Assembly (NCBI RefSeq): GCF_000430645.1
Contig: NZ_KE387186.1
Span: forward strand, 189,583 to 253,582
Length of the DNA stretch: 64,000 nt
DNA from: Aquimarina latercula DSM 2041
GTDB taxonomy: Bacteria; Bacteroidota; Bacteroidia; Flavobacteriales; Flavobacteriaceae
Reading direction: 5' to 3'
The notes beneath the pieces are model-generated. The model did no database searches, was not told the DNA's origin, and saw only the letters and a list, made by a program, of their open reading frames with translations. Position 1 is the first letter of the stretch. Every line of letters begins with the position of its first letter. The position numbers and the translations under genes are program-made. This document shows, in pieces, positions 34,049-43,897 of the stretch.

Positions 34049-35581
34049 ATGCAAAATAACAAGGTACTTATTTTAGACTTCGGGTCACAAGTAACGCAAC
34101 TTATAGGACGCCGAGTAAGAGAGCTCAATATTTATTCAGAAATACATCCGTATAATAAACCTCCAAAAAATATCAGTGATTATCATGCTGTAATTTTATC
34201 GGGTAGCCCACTTTCGGTAAGAGGTGAGGATGTTGCCCACCCAGATCTATCGGAGATACAAGGTAAAAAACCATTATTAGGTATTTGTTATGGTGCTCAA
34301 TATTTAGCGCATTTTGGTGGTGGCCGTGTAGCAGAATCTAATACGAGAGAGTATGGTAGAGCTAATTTATCATATATAGGTAAAAATGAATTGTTTCAAA
34401 ATATTTCTGAAGGTTCTCAGGTTTGGATGAGTCATAGTGATACTATTAAAGAATTGCCAACCAAATCAACTCTTCTAGCTAGTACTGAAGATGTAGAAAA
34501 TGCAGCATTTAAAATTGAAGGAGAGGAAACTTATGCGATTCAATTTCATCCGGAAGTTTACCATTCTAAGGATGGGACGCAACTTTTAGAGAACTTTTTA
34601 GTGAACATAGCTGGAATAGCACAGGATTGGACTCCGGATTCTTTTGTAGAAGAAACGGTAAAAAACCTAAAAGAGCAATTAGGAAATGATAAGGTGGTTC
34701 TTGGATTGAGTGGTGGAGTAGATTCTACTGTTGCCGCAGTATTGCTTCATAAGGCTATTGGCAGTAATCTTCATTGTATTTTTGTTAATAATGGATTGCT
34801 TCGTAAGAACGAATTTACATCTGTACTACAGCAATATGAAGGTATGGGACTCAATGTAAAAGGAGTAGATGCTTCGGCACGCTTTTTGGATGCTCTAGCG
34901 GGAGAAAGTGACCCAGAAGGGAAAAGAAAAATAATTGGAAGAGTATTTATTGAAGTTTTTGATGATGAAGCTAACCAAATAGAAGATGCTAAGTGGTTGG
35001 CACAAGGAACAATATATCCAGATGTAATTGAGTCTGTTTCAGTAAGTGGAGGTCCATCTGCTACGATTAAATCGCATCACAACGTAGGAGGTTTACCTGA
35101 TTTTATGAAGTTGAAAGTAGTTGAACCTTTAAAAATGTTATTTAAAGATGAGGTGCGAAGAGTTGGAGCTTCTATGGATCTTGATCCAGAATTGCTCGGG
35201 CGACACCCATTTCCTGGACCTGGATTAGCAATTCGAATTTTAGGAGACATTACTCCAGAAAAAGTTAGTATTTTGCAAGAGGTTGATGCCATTTTTATAA
35301 ACGGACTGAAAGATAACGGACTGTATAATAAGGTATGGCAAGCTGGAGCAATTTTGTTACCAGTTCAAAGTGTAGGTGTTATGGGAGATGAGAGAACTTA
35401 TGAGAAATGCGTAGCATTGAGAGCTGTAGAAAGTACAGATGGAATGACTGCTGATTGGGTAAATCTACCGTATGAGTTTTTGCAAAAAACATCAAATGAA
35501 ATAATAAATAAGGTAAAAGGCGTTAATAGAGTAGTATATGATATTAGTTCAAAACCGCCTGCAACTATAGAGTGGGAGTAA
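34049..35581 (+). CDS. guaA: GMP synthase (glutamine-hydrolysing)
   Basis: 510 residues from ATG 34049; a TTG at 34043 is in frame but lies inside the -7 box. The class I glutamine amidotransferase domain has Cys80 in LLGICYGAQY and the His/Glu pair in IQFHPEVYHS. The ATP-pyrophosphatase P-loop is LSGGVDST, and the dimerisation domain closes with SKPPATIEWE. It aminates XMP to GMP, the step after IMP dehydrogenase (guaB, 60866). The LysM receptor gene follows after about 60 bp. Confidence 0.97.
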   Translation: MQNNKVLILDFGSQVTQLIGRRVRELNIYSEIHPYNKPPKNISDYHAVILSGSPLSVRGEDVAHPDLSEIQGKKPLLGICYGAQYLAHFGGGRVAESNTREYGRANLSYIGKNELFQNISEGSQVWMSHSDTIKELPTKSTLLASTEDVENAAFKIEGEETYAIQFHPEVYHSKDGTQLLENFLVNIAGIAQDWTPDSFVEETVKNLKEQLGNDKVVLGLSGGVDSTVAAVLLHKAIGSNLHCIFVNNGLLRKNEFTSVLQQYEGMGLNVKGVDASARFLDALAGESDPEGKRKIIGRVFIEVFDDEANQIEDAKWLAQGTIYPDVIESVSVSGGPSATIKSHHNVGGLPDFMKLKVVEPLKMLFKDEVRRVGASMDLDPELLGRHPFPGPGLAIRILGDITPEKVSILQEVDAIFINGLKDNGLYNKVWQAGAILLPVQSVGVMGDERTYEKCVALRAVESTDGMTADWVNLPYEFLQKTSNEIINKVKGVNRVVYDISSKPPATIEWE

Positions 35582-35641
35582 TATATTTTATATATTGACA
35601 CTTTGATTCGTGAAGAATCAGATCCATTAAAATTAAATCGA

Positions 35642-37807
35642 ATGAAAAAAGTATTGTTGTTCTTTTGTGTGCTTTTTATTACCAGTATTGGTTTTGCTCA
35701 GCAGTATAAAAGTCATAAAGTTGTTCAAGGAGAAAATGTATATAGAATTGCAAAACGATATAATACAACTCCTGAAGCAATTTATAAAATCAACCCTAAT
35801 TCAAAAGATGGGATTAAGGAAGGTCAAATTCTAGCTATTCCTGTCACTAATGATGAAGAATATCAAATCCATGTGGTAGGAGAAGGGGATACCGTATTTA
35901 ACCTTTCTCAAAAATATAACACTACACAAGAGGCGATTTTGAGTTTAAACCCAGATGCGGTAAATGGGATTAATCTGGGGCAGATTTTAAGAGTTGCGGT
36001 AATAGAAAAACCCAAAGAAGAAAATACACCAACAGAAAATGTAAGTGATCCTGTTTTAGATAGTATCAAACCGTTAGAAGAAATACGTCAGATAGTTCGT
36101 TTTAAAACCCATAAGGTTAGAAGGAAAGAGACTTTATATGGAATTGCCAAGAAATATAATATCACGATGGATGATATTAAGAAACATAATAAGAGGCTAT
36201 ATTCAGAACAAGTTCGAAAAAGGGATAAAATTAGAATACCTGTATATGCGGAAAAAGCAGTTGTAGAAACAGATGTGCCTAAAGATTCTTTGAGTAGTAG
36301 AGTTTCTACCACTACTAAGTATATAGTGAAGCCAAAAGATACGAGATATAGAATTGCTAGAAGACATGGTATTACTGTTGGAGAATTGGACCAATTAAAC
36401 CCAGAAATGGATCCTAATTTTCCTATTGGCATGGAGATTTTGGTACCTACAACTATATTCGTTCCCTTAAAAGAAATTATTGATGCAGATAAGTTTGAAT
36501 TGTATGAAGTTCAACCAAAAGAAACAGTATATAGTATACTAAAAAGAACTGAAATTTCTTCGGACTCTTTGTTTAATATGAATCCATATTTAAGAGATGG
36601 TCTTAAAGCTGGTATGGTAATTACACTTCCTAAAACAGGTGAAGTAGATTCTCTAGCGATTGATTTTCCAGAAAAGAAAATAGTTCCGTTAGAGAACATG
36701 CTCTCAAACTTTAAAATGAAAAAACTTGCTGTAATGTTGCCATTTGGATTAGATACACTAGATCCAAATGAAAGGCAAAAAACAGAAGATTTTTTGAAGA
36801 GTAGAAAAGCAAGAGGAACAAGAGTAGCTTTAGATTTTTATAAAGGAGTTCAGATTGCGGTTGATTCTGCTAAAAGTAGAGGGCTGAGTATTGATTTGAC
36901 TGTTTTTGATACACAAAAGAATAATAATACAGGTCATATCAAACAGTTAATTGATCAAAATAGTTTTGATGAAATGGATGTTGTGATTGGCCCATTATAT
37001 CAAGCTAATGTAGAGACTGTGGCTTCAGAATTAAAGAAGTATGATACTCCGGTGATTTCTCCAATTTCTAATAGAGAATCAAAATTATACAGTAATTTTT
37101 TCCAAACGATACCGACAGACATAATGCTTCAAGATAAACTGATTAATTATGTCGCTCAAGATTCTACGGATAAGAATATTGTTATTATCGTGCAACAAGG
37201 AAAAAAGAAGCATGAGGAAATAAAAAATAAATTGATTGCTAAATTTCCTGAAGCTAAGATAGCAAGAATAGAAGAAGGTAATTATGTATATGAAGTTCAT
37301 CTTAATAAGGTATTGGCAAAGAACAAACCAAATTGGGTTTTTCTTGAGTCTGATGATGTAGCTATGATAAGTAATGTCACTCCTTTACTAAATGCAAAAG
37401 CAGAGAGTCATCAAATTACTTTATTCACTACGGATAAGCATAATGCTTTTGATGATGATAATATTAAAAATGAACATTTGTCTAAACTACATTTACACTA
37501 TCCTTCTATCGATAAGGAATTTGATAATTATGATGAGACAAGAATGACTCCTTTTGTAGCGAGATATAAAAAAGATTATGGAACTATTCCTAGTAAATAT
37601 GCGGTGAGAGGTTTTGATATTACATATGATATTTTAATGCGATTAGGTTCTGCAGATGATTTGTACCATGCAGCAACTTTTGAAGGTACAACAGAATATG
37701 TTGAGAATAAATTTAATTATGCTAAAAAGCTTTTAGGAGGCTATTATAACAAAGCTTCCTATATAATTAAATTCGATGATGAATTGAAGCTTACGGTAAT
37801 AGAATAA
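35642..37807 (+). CDS. Multi-LysM periplasmic-binding-fold protein
   Basis: 721 residues from ATG 35642; a TTG 13 codons earlier would bury the signal peptide (MKKVLLFFCVLFITSIGFAQ). Five LysM repeats (about 22-360) share patterns such as YRIAKRYNTTPEAIYKINP, then a type I periplasmic-binding (Peripla_BP_6-like) domain to the C-terminus (KMKKLAVMLPFGLDT; DVVIGPLYQANVETVASELK). LysM binds peptidoglycan; the binding fold may sense or hold muropeptides or an amino-acid-like ligand. No transporter genes are nearby. It follows guaA closely and may be cotranscribed. Confidence 0.88.
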   Translation: MKKVLLFFCVLFITSIGFAQQYKSHKVVQGENVYRIAKRYNTTPEAIYKINPNSKDGIKEGQILAIPVTNDEEYQIHVVGEGDTVFNLSQKYNTTQEAILSLNPDAVNGINLGQILRVAVIEKPKEENTPTENVSDPVLDSIKPLEEIRQIVRFKTHKVRRKETLYGIAKKYNITMDDIKKHNKRLYSEQVRKRDKIRIPVYAEKAVVETDVPKDSLSSRVSTTTKYIVKPKDTRYRIARRHGITVGELDQLNPEMDPNFPIGMEILVPTTIFVPLKEIIDADKFELYEVQPKETVYSILKRTEISSDSLFNMNPYLRDGLKAGMVITLPKTGEVDSLAIDFPEKKIVPLENMLSNFKMKKLAVMLPFGLDTLDPNERQKTEDFLKSRKARGTRVALDFYKGVQIAVDSAKSRGLSIDLTVFDTQKNNNTGHIKQLIDQNSFDEMDVVIGPLYQANVETVASELKKYDTPVISPISNRESKLYSNFFQTIPTDIMLQDKLINYVAQDSTDKNIVIIVQQGKKKHEEIKNKLIAKFPEAKIARIEEGNYVYEVHLNKVLAKNKPNWVFLESDDVAMISNVTPLLNAKAESHQITLFTTDKHNAFDDDNIKNEHLSKLHLHYPSIDKEFDNYDETRMTPFVARYKKDYGTIPSKYAVRGFDITYDILMRLGSADDLYHAATFEGTTEYVENKFNYAKKLLGGYYNKASYIIKFDDELKLTVIE

Positions 37808-38170
37808 AAATTATTTTGCCAATAATTAATTTTAAAGCTGATTTTAAAATCATTTTCTTTATTTTTAAATTCTGAACTATATTGTTTTAAAGATAAAACA
37901 GTTTCAAAAAGTGAATTTTAGTTTAGATTTTTAAGATATTTAAAGTCGTGGTATGGAAATTGATATACTTGATGTATATAGTTTTTATAGACTAAAATAA
38001 ATTCGAAATTTTGGAAAAATTGTTTCGATTGGGATAGATATAAATTGTATATCTGAAGATAAATAAAATTATTTAAGCGAAAATTATCAATACTTAGCCC
38101 CGTATTGTATATTTTAGTTACTTGAATAAAAAAAAACAACAACTATTAGCCGGGCATAATTATTGCAATT
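37808..38170. other. AT-rich spacer after the LysM gene
   Basis: No convincing gene. A perfect palindrome TGATTTTAAAATCA (37838-37851) is present shortly after the stop codon and may be a weak transcription end. An AT-rich minus-strand frame here looks random. Confidence 0.35.
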
Positions 38171-38704
38171 ATGGGTAAATTTTTTACTATTCTCTTAGTT
38201 TTAGTTTTTGCTAATCATGGATATGTAGAGCGTTTTTCTTATGCAGAAAAAAGTAAGTTAGATTGGTCGGATTTTAGGGGAGAACCTAAACTCGATAGTG
38301 ATTTTGACGCTAGTGTCAATACAGGAATAACTTATCAATGGTCTATAAGTAAGGATTATGGGAAAATTGAATTAAAATATGAAGTGGACAGCTTTTGTTA
38401 TCCATCACTATCGTGGGTGAAAAAAGGTCAGTCTACTAAATACCTTTTGTTACACGAACAACTCCATTTTGATATATCTGAATTGCATGCTAGAATAATG
38501 CGTAAAAAATTAAAAGAGTATAGACCTGGTAAAAACGTTCGTAAGGATCTTAATAAGATGTATAAGAGAGTGGAACGCATGAGAATCAATATGCAAGAGC
38601 AATATGATTTAGAAACGGATCATTCAAAAAATAAAGTAAATCAGAAGAAGTGGGAAGAGAAAGTAAAGAATTTGATGTGGTATTATAGAGCTTATTCAAA
38701 ATAA
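38171..38704 (+). CDS. DUF922 family putative metalloprotease
   Basis: 177 residues with a short N-terminal hydrophobic segment (FFTILLVLVFANHG). The DUF922 pattern is clear: SKLDWSDFRGEP near the start, and the zincin-like HExxH in LLLHEQLHFDISELHAR, followed by a charged C-terminal helix. The HExxH motif and the export signal suggest an envelope metalloprotease, which is an inference. The DUF3820 gene follows after 22 bp. Confidence 0.85.
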   Translation: MGKFFTILLVLVFANHGYVERFSYAEKSKLDWSDFRGEPKLDSDFDASVNTGITYQWSISKDYGKIELKYEVDSFCYPSLSWVKKGQSTKYLLLHEQLHFDISELHARIMRKKLKEYRPGKNVRKDLNKMYKRVERMRINMQEQYDLETDHSKNKVNQKKWEEKVKNLMWYYRAYSK

Positions 38705-38726
38705 ATTTACACTTACTTAACTTTTA

Positions 38727-38951
38727 ATGGATACTCAATCCCAGAAAGATTTTTTAGTTAAACTAGCCAATACCAAAATGCCTTTTGGTAAATATAAAGA
38801 CCGATATCTTATTGACTTACCCGAGCATTATATTGTTTGGTATCATAATAAGGGTTTTCCCAAAGGTACTCTAGGTAAGCAGATGCAAATGGTTTACGAA
38901 CTTAAGCTAAATGGTCTTGAGTATTTAATAAGAAATATCAGAAAACTTTAG
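38727..38951 (+). CDS. DUF3820 family protein
   Basis: 74 residues, the usual DUF3820 length, with the motif MPFGKYKDRYLIDLPEHYIVW and YELKLNGLE. Function is unknown; the family is linked by weak similarity to nuclease-associated domains. It follows the DUF922 gene and ends in a bidirectional terminator. Confidence 0.88.
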   Translation: MDTQSQKDFLVKLANTKMPFGKYKDRYLIDLPEHYIVWYHNKGFPKGTLGKQMQMVYELKLNGLEYLIRNIRKL

Positions 38952-39010
38952 AAAAGTATTTTTATAAAACCTCTGTAATTATTAGTGCCGTACACTATAG
39001 AATATTAGGT

Positions 39011-39048
39011 AAAAAAATGCAGCAAATTGATACTTGCTGCATTTTTTT
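39011..39048. terminator. Bidirectional terminator between the DUF3820 gene and lysA
   Basis: The stem ATGCAGCAA/TTGCTGCAT, extended by A/T pairs to 15 bp, has an 8-nt loop and T tracts on both strands. It sits 60 bp after the DUF3820 stop and 20 bp past the 3' end of lysA. Confidence 0.85.
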
Positions 39049-39067
39049 TGTGTAAGATCAAAATGTG

Positions 39068-40300
39068 CTATGAAGCAGTTGCTTCAGCCTTATTAAATAT
39101 ATTTACATCTACCTGATTTTTGGTAAGATCTTCAAAAGTTTCATGTTTACGAATCAAATGTGCTTTGTTATTATGCCAAAGGACTTCTGCTGGACGAAAA
39201 CGAGAATTATAATTACTGGCCATAGAGAAACAATAAGCACCGGCATTTTTAAAAGCGATAATGTCACCTTCTGTAATTTCAGAAATTCGTCTATTGGTGG
39301 CAAATGTATCCGTTTCACATATATATCCTACTATGGAATAAAAACGTTCTCTACCAGTCTGATTCGATACGTTAATAATTTCATGATGAGAATTGTAAAA
39401 CATAGGTCTTATTAAATGGTTGAAACCACTATCAATTCCAGCAAAAACAGTAGAAGTAGTTTGTTTTACTACATTAACTTTGGCAAGAAAATATCCAGCT
39501 TCACTAACTAAAAATTTTCCTGGTTCGAAACCAAGAGTTAATTCTTTGCCATATTCCTTACAAAAGGTATTGAAGCGTTTTGTTAGTTTTTTTCCAAATT
39601 CTTCTATATTAGTTTCAATATCTCCTTCTTTATAAGGAACCTTAAAACCACTACCAAAATCTATAAAGTCTAAATTCTTAAAGTTTTTAGCAGTTTCAAA
39701 AAGGATTTCACTAGCATATAAAAATACATCAACATCCAGAATGTCACTACCAGTGTGCATATGAATACCATTGATATTCATACCTGTGTTTTCTACAATT
39801 CTTAGAATATGTGGAATTTGATGGATAGATATTCCAAACTTACTATCAATATGACCTACTGAGATTTTGCTATTTCCTCCAGCCATAACATGGGGATTAA
39901 TTCTAATACAAACAGGTACATCTGGATATTTTGTTCCGAATTGTTCCAGTATAGATAGGTTGTCAATATTTATTTGCACACCCATTTCAGAAACTTCCTC
40001 AATCTCTTCTAAGGATACACCATTAGGAGTAAATATTATATTGGCTGGTTCTACACCTGCTAATAAACCTAATTTGACTTCTTGTATGGATACAGTGTCT
40101 AATCCAGCACCTAATGAATTCATTAGTTTTAAAATCGCAAGATTAGACAATGCCTTGACGGCATAGTTAAGTTTAACATGTTTCACCTGTTTAAAAGCGT
40201 TTGTTAGGCGTTCATATTGTGAAACAATTTTTTCGGAGTCATAAACGTATATAGGACTCCCAAATTCTTCTGCGATTGCTAATAAATTTGCGTTTTCCAT
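39068..40300 (-). CDS. lysA: Diaminopimelate decarboxylase
   Basis: 410 residues, type III fold PLP enzyme. The PLP Lys is K49 in NYAVKALSN. Other marks are SVGHIDSKFGI, HMHTGSDI, GSGFKVPY, the catalytic Cys region CETDTFA and the C-terminal GAYCFSMASNYNSRFRPAEV. It makes lysine from meso-diaminopimelate in the cytoplasm. It stands alone on the minus strand, with the bidirectional terminator at its 3' end. Confidence 0.96.
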   Translation of the reverse strand: MENANLLAIAEEFGSPIYVYDSEKIVSQYERLTNAFKQVKHVKLNYAVKALSNLAILKLMNSLGAGLDTVSIQEVKLGLLAGVEPANIIFTPNGVSLEEIEEVSEMGVQINIDNLSILEQFGTKYPDVPVCIRINPHVMAGGNSKISVGHIDSKFGISIHQIPHILRIVENTGMNINGIHMHTGSDILDVDVFLYASEILFETAKNFKNLDFIDFGSGFKVPYKEGDIETNIEEFGKKLTKRFNTFCKEYGKELTLGFEPGKFLVSEAGYFLAKVNVVKQTTSTVFAGIDSGFNHLIRPMFYNSHHEIINVSNQTGRERFYSIVGYICETDTFATNRRISEITEGDIIAFKNAGAYCFSMASNYNSRFRPAEVLWHNNKAHLIRKHETFEDLTKNQVDVNIFNKAEATAS

Positions 40301-40478
40301 GGTAATTAAATTAAGCTTACGAAATTACTATTTTTGCTATAGATTTCCTCTAAGCGCCGCGTAATTAGCATAAAATTATGTAATCCAAAAAAAAATAAGC
40401 TTCAAATAACGAATTTTTACTTTTTGAACAGATATCATACATATCATAGTGGTTTATTTAGTATTTTTAAATAAAAAA

Positions 40479-41114
40479 ATGTTAGCACTCTTTCCTTTAC
40501 AAATGGTTGTATATCCAGGCGAACGATTACCTCTCCATATCTTTGAAAAGAGATATCAACAGTTGATTTCTGATTGTGAAGAGGAAGGTATCTCTTTTGG
40601 AGTGCCAACTTTTATTGATAAGAAGCTTGAATATGGTACCGAAGTTACTCTGCAAAAAGTAGAGAAAAGATATCCAGATGGAGGTAGCGATGTGGTATGT
40701 TTAGGTACTAGAGTATTTAAAATTGAAAGTTTTCTTCCCAAACTTCCGGGTAAATTATATGCTGGCGGTGAAGTACAATATTTGGAGGATAATGAAAATG
40801 GGATAGAAGAGTTACAAGAAGAATTATTAAAAAATATAGCAATTCTTTATGTAGAGCTCACTATAGAGAAACCTCCAATATTCAATATACCATTTATAAG
40901 TTACCAAGTAGCACATAAGGTAGGCTTAGCATTACATCAAGAATATCATTTGTTAAAGTTGAGAAGCGAATTAGAACGTCTTAATTATCTCATTGGGCAT
41001 CTAAAAATTACAATTCCTGTAGTGAGGGAAATGAATAGGGCTAAAGAAGTAATTAAAATGAATGGACATTTTAAGAATTTTGACCCTTTAGATTTTGAAG
41101 ATTTTAAATTATAA
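40479..41114 (+). CDS. Lon N-terminal substrate-binding domain protein (LON domain only)
   Basis: 211 residues from ATG 40479; an in-frame GTG at 40449 would add ten residues of unlikely character. The LON domain shows LALFPLQMVVYPGERLPLHIFEKRY and FGVPTFIDKK. There is no AAA+ or protease domain. Such stand-alone proteins are common and presumably bind misfolded proteins or regulate Lon; no function is established. A plus-strand TATTTTTG box lies at 40329-40336. Confidence 0.87.
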   Translation: MLALFPLQMVVYPGERLPLHIFEKRYQQLISDCEEEGISFGVPTFIDKKLEYGTEVTLQKVEKRYPDGGSDVVCLGTRVFKIESFLPKLPGKLYAGGEVQYLEDNENGIEELQEELLKNIAILYVELTIEKPPIFNIPFISYQVAHKVGLALHQEYHLLKLRSELERLNYLIGHLKITIPVVREMNRAKEVIKMNGHFKNFDPLDFEDFKL

Positions 41115-41206
41115 GTTATTCATAATTCGAATTCAACTAAATTTTTATGTTATTTTTTGAGATAATATAAGAGCTTCTATTGTATAACTTTTTTTACCCG
41201 AAAAGA

Positions 41207-41238
41207 TTGGCACAGTAACTTCACTTTTCCTATTTTTG
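41207..41238 (+). promoter_or_regulatory. sucC promoter
   Basis: TTG (41207-41209) and a perfect TATTTTTG (41231-41238) with a 21-nt spacer, 32 bp before the start codon. Confidence 0.5.
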
Positions 41239-41270
41239 AAACTCCTATTCAAAAGGCAAAAAATAAGACT

Positions 41271-42464
41271 ATGAACTTACACGAATATCAGGGTAAAGAG
41301 ATATTAAGTAGCTTTGGTGTGCGCATCCAGCGAGGTATTGTTGCACAGAATGCTAAAGAAGCAGTTGCTGCTGCAAAACAATTAACTGCAGAAACAGGTA
41401 CTGGGTGGCATGTGATTAAGGCACAAGTGCACGCCGGTGGTCGAGGAAAAGGTGGAGGTGTGAAACTTGCTAAAAACCTTCAAGAAGTTGAAGATATTGC
41501 AGGACAGATCATTGGGATGAATTTGATAACTCCTCAAACATCTGCTGAAGGAAAAAAAGTACACCAAGTATTAGTTGCAGAAGATGTGTATTATCCTGGA
41601 GATAGTGAACCAGACGAATTTTATGTTTCTGTATTATTAAATCGTACTACAGGTCGTAATATGGTTATGTATTCTACAGAAGGTGGAATGGATATCGAAA
41701 CGGTTGCCGAGGAAACTCCGCATTTAATATTTACAGAAGAAATAGATCCTGCAGTAGGGTTATTACCTTTTCAGGCAAGACGTGTAGCATTTAACTTAGG
41801 TTTAAGTGGTGTTGCGTTTAAAGAAATGACCAAGTTTGTGATGGCATTATATACTGCGTATGTGAAATCTGATTCTTCAATGTTTGAAATCAATCCTGTT
41901 TTAAAAACAAGTGATGATAAGATCATGGCAGTTGATGCTAAGGTTACTATTGATGATAATGCATTATATCGACATAAGAACTATGTGGATATGAGAGATA
42001 TTCGCGAAGAAAATCCAATCGAAGTTGAAGCGAACGAAGTAGGACTGAACTATGTAGATCTAGATGGTAATGTTGGATGTATGGTAAATGGTGCTGGTCT
42101 TGCAATGGCAACAATGGATTTAATTAAGCAAGCTGGTGGAGAACCTGCAAATTTCCTTGATGTTGGAGGTACAGCAGATGCTAAACGTGTAGAAGAAGCT
42201 TTTAGAATTATTCTTAAGGATGAGAACGTAAAAGCAATTTTGATCAATATCTTTGGAGGAATTGTTCGTTGTGACCGAGTAGCACAAGGAGTAGTTGATG
42301 CCTATAAAAATATGGGTGATGCTATTAATGTTCCTATTATAGTTCGTTTGCAAGGTACCAACGCAGATATTGCTAAAGAATTAATAGATAATAGTGGATT
42401 AGATGTACAGAGTGCAGTGCAGTTTCAAGAAGCTGCTGATAAAGTACAAGCAGTACTTGCATAA
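41271..42464 (+). CDS. sucC: Succinyl-CoA ligase, ADP-forming, beta subunit
   Basis: 397 residues. ATP-grasp domain with MNLHEYQGKEILSSFGV, VHAGGRGKGGGVKL and FEINPVL, then the CoA-ligase C-terminal domain with GCMVNGAGLAMATMDLI, FLDVGGTA and NIFGGIVRCD. It makes ATP and succinate from succinyl-CoA in the TCA cycle with SucD, which is elsewhere in the genome as usual for Flavobacteriaceae. Clear promoter and terminator make this a single-gene unit. Confidence 0.97.
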   Translation: MNLHEYQGKEILSSFGVRIQRGIVAQNAKEAVAAAKQLTAETGTGWHVIKAQVHAGGRGKGGGVKLAKNLQEVEDIAGQIIGMNLITPQTSAEGKKVHQVLVAEDVYYPGDSEPDEFYVSVLLNRTTGRNMVMYSTEGGMDIETVAEETPHLIFTEEIDPAVGLLPFQARRVAFNLGLSGVAFKEMTKFVMALYTAYVKSDSSMFEINPVLKTSDDKIMAVDAKVTIDDNALYRHKNYVDMRDIREENPIEVEANEVGLNYVDLDGNVGCMVNGAGLAMATMDLIKQAGGEPANFLDVGGTADAKRVEEAFRIILKDENVKAILINIFGGIVRCDRVAQGVVDAYKNMGDAINVPIIVRLQGTNADIAKELIDNSGLDVQSAVQFQEAADKVQAVLA

Positions 42465-42493
42465 TTTATATAAATAAATTTATACAATATTTT

Positions 42494-42528
42494 GAAGCGA
42501 TCCATTATTTGGATCGCTTCTTTTTTTT
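42494..42528 (+). terminator. sucC terminator
   Basis: The 11-bp perfect stem GAAGCGATCCA/TGGATCGCTTC with a 5-nt loop is followed by eight T. Confidence 0.92.
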
Positions 42529-42546
42529 AGATAAAAACATACTGTT

Positions 42547-43053
42547 ATGAATAGGGAAGTAGGAAAAATAGTTGAAAAATTAAATATGAAGTCACATCCT
42601 GAAGGAGGGTTTTATAAAGAGACATATAGAAGTAAAGGAGTTATTCCTAAAGATGTTTTAGCTGAAGAGTTCTCTGGAGATAGGAACTATTGTACGGGGA
42701 TTTATTTTTTATTGACATCAGATAATTTTTCCGCATTTCATAAAATAAAACAAGATGAAATGTGGCATTATTATTCAGGGAGTTCATTATATGTACATGT
42801 AATAACTCCAGAAGGAAAATATATCAAGCATGCCGTAGGAATGAATTTAGATCAAGGAGAATCACCACAATTAGTTGTTCCTGCTAACAGTTGGTTCGCA
42901 TCAAGTGTAAAAGATGATGAAGGGTATTCTTTTGTTGGATGTACTGTGTCGCCGGGATTTGATTTTGATGATTTTGAGTTAGCAGAAAAAAACTTTTTAA
43001 TAAAACAGTATCCAGATCACGCGGGAACAATTTCAAAATATACACGTCAGTAA
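42547..43053 (+). CDS. Cupin domain protein (DUF985)
   Basis: 168 residues. The DUF985 pattern is clear: LNMKSHPEGGFYKETYRS, IYFLLTSDNFSAFHKIKQDEMWHYYSG, LVVPANSWFAS and CTVSPGFDFDDFELA. The cupin fold may bind a metal through His residues. Activity unknown. It lies just after the sucC terminator and is its own unit. Confidence 0.9.
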   Translation: MNREVGKIVEKLNMKSHPEGGFYKETYRSKGVIPKDVLAEEFSGDRNYCTGIYFLLTSDNFSAFHKIKQDEMWHYYSGSSLYVHVITPEGKYIKHAVGMNLDQGESPQLVVPANSWFASSVKDDEGYSFVGCTVSPGFDFDDFELAEKNFLIKQYPDHAGTISKYTRQ

Positions 43054-43282
43054 CTTTATTAAGTTAAATATGAAATCTTTTTTAAGTTTTGGTTGTTAAA
43101 TAGTCTGAATTTAAATTAGAAGAAAACACTAGTTAAAGCTATTGAAAGGATTATAAATTGTGTACTTTTATTTAATTGTCATAAAATTGATTATAACAAG
43201 TTTTTATAGATGTATGAGATAGTTACTTGATATACTTTTTTATAACTATTATTAGAATATTATAAATACAAGAAATAAAAAT

Positions 43283-43789
43283 ATGATACCTGAAATAGAG
43301 AAGTCGTTAAACGATCAAGTACAGTATGAAGCTACGGCATCTGCACAATATCTCTCAATGGCTTGTTGGGCAGATGTAAATGGTTACAATGGAATAGCAG
43401 ATTTTTTTTATACACAATCAGAAGAGGAACGTGTGCATATGACCAAATTGGTCAAATTCATAAATGAAAGAAATGGAGAAGCTGTAATTCCTGCTATAGA
43501 AAAACCTAGAAATGATTTTAAATCATTAAGAGAATTGTTCGAAATTTTCTTGGAAAGTGAAGAGTTTGTAACTGCACAAATTAATAATGTTATTTTTCAA
43601 TGTTTAGAACATAAGGATTATAATGTACATAATTTTATGCAGTGGTATGTAGCAGAACAATTAGAAGAAGAAGCTGTAGCAAGAACATTATTAGATAAAT
43701 TAAAGATTATTGGTGATGATAAATCAGGACACTATTTGTTCGATAGAGATATCAATACTTTTCAGATAAGTAATTCGCAAGAAGAGTAG
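43283..43789 (+). CDS. ftnA: Ferritin (non-heme, FtnA-like)
   Basis: 168 residues, the usual length. Ferroxidase residues are visible: Glu17 in YEATASAQYL, Glu-Glu-x-x-His in EERVHMTKLVKF, and the later Glu/Gln-rich helix WYVAEQLEEEAVA. It stores iron as ferrihydrite in a 24-subunit shell, protecting against oxidative damage. A terminator follows at once; the small Cys-rich gene is downstream with its own promoter. Confidence 0.94.
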   Translation: MIPEIEKSLNDQVQYEATASAQYLSMACWADVNGYNGIADFFYTQSEEERVHMTKLVKFINERNGEAVIPAIEKPRNDFKSLRELFEIFLESEEFVTAQINNVIFQCLEHKDYNVHNFMQWYVAEQLEEEAVARTLLDKLKIIGDDKSGHYLFDRDINTFQISNSQEE

Positions 43790-43823
43790 ATAACTATTTG
43801 TTAATAAGTCATTAAATAAAAAT

Positions 43824-43854
43824 AAAAGATTCTTTTTTTGAGAATCTTTTTTTT
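43824..43854 (+). terminator. Ferritin terminator
   Basis: The stem AAAAGATTCT/AGAATCTTTT (10 bp) has a 7-nt loop and then a T tract. Confidence 0.75.
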
Positions 43855-43855
43855 A

Positions 43856-43863
43856 TATTTTTG
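43856..43863 (+). promoter_or_regulatory. -7 box of the small Cys-rich gene
   Basis: TATTTTTG followed by CGC, a perfect TAnnTTTG match, directly after the ferritin terminator. Confidence 0.5.
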
Positions 43864-43897
43864 CGCTTTATTTAGATTCAATAAAAATTAAATAATA

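Noticed and set aside
35077..35292. Antisense frame within guaA
   Set aside because: Simply the complement of a strongly conserved coding region.
37918..38142. Minus-strand 74-codon frame
   Set aside because: Composition (Phe, Tyr, Asn, Ile) is what random AT-rich DNA gives; no promoter, no domain.
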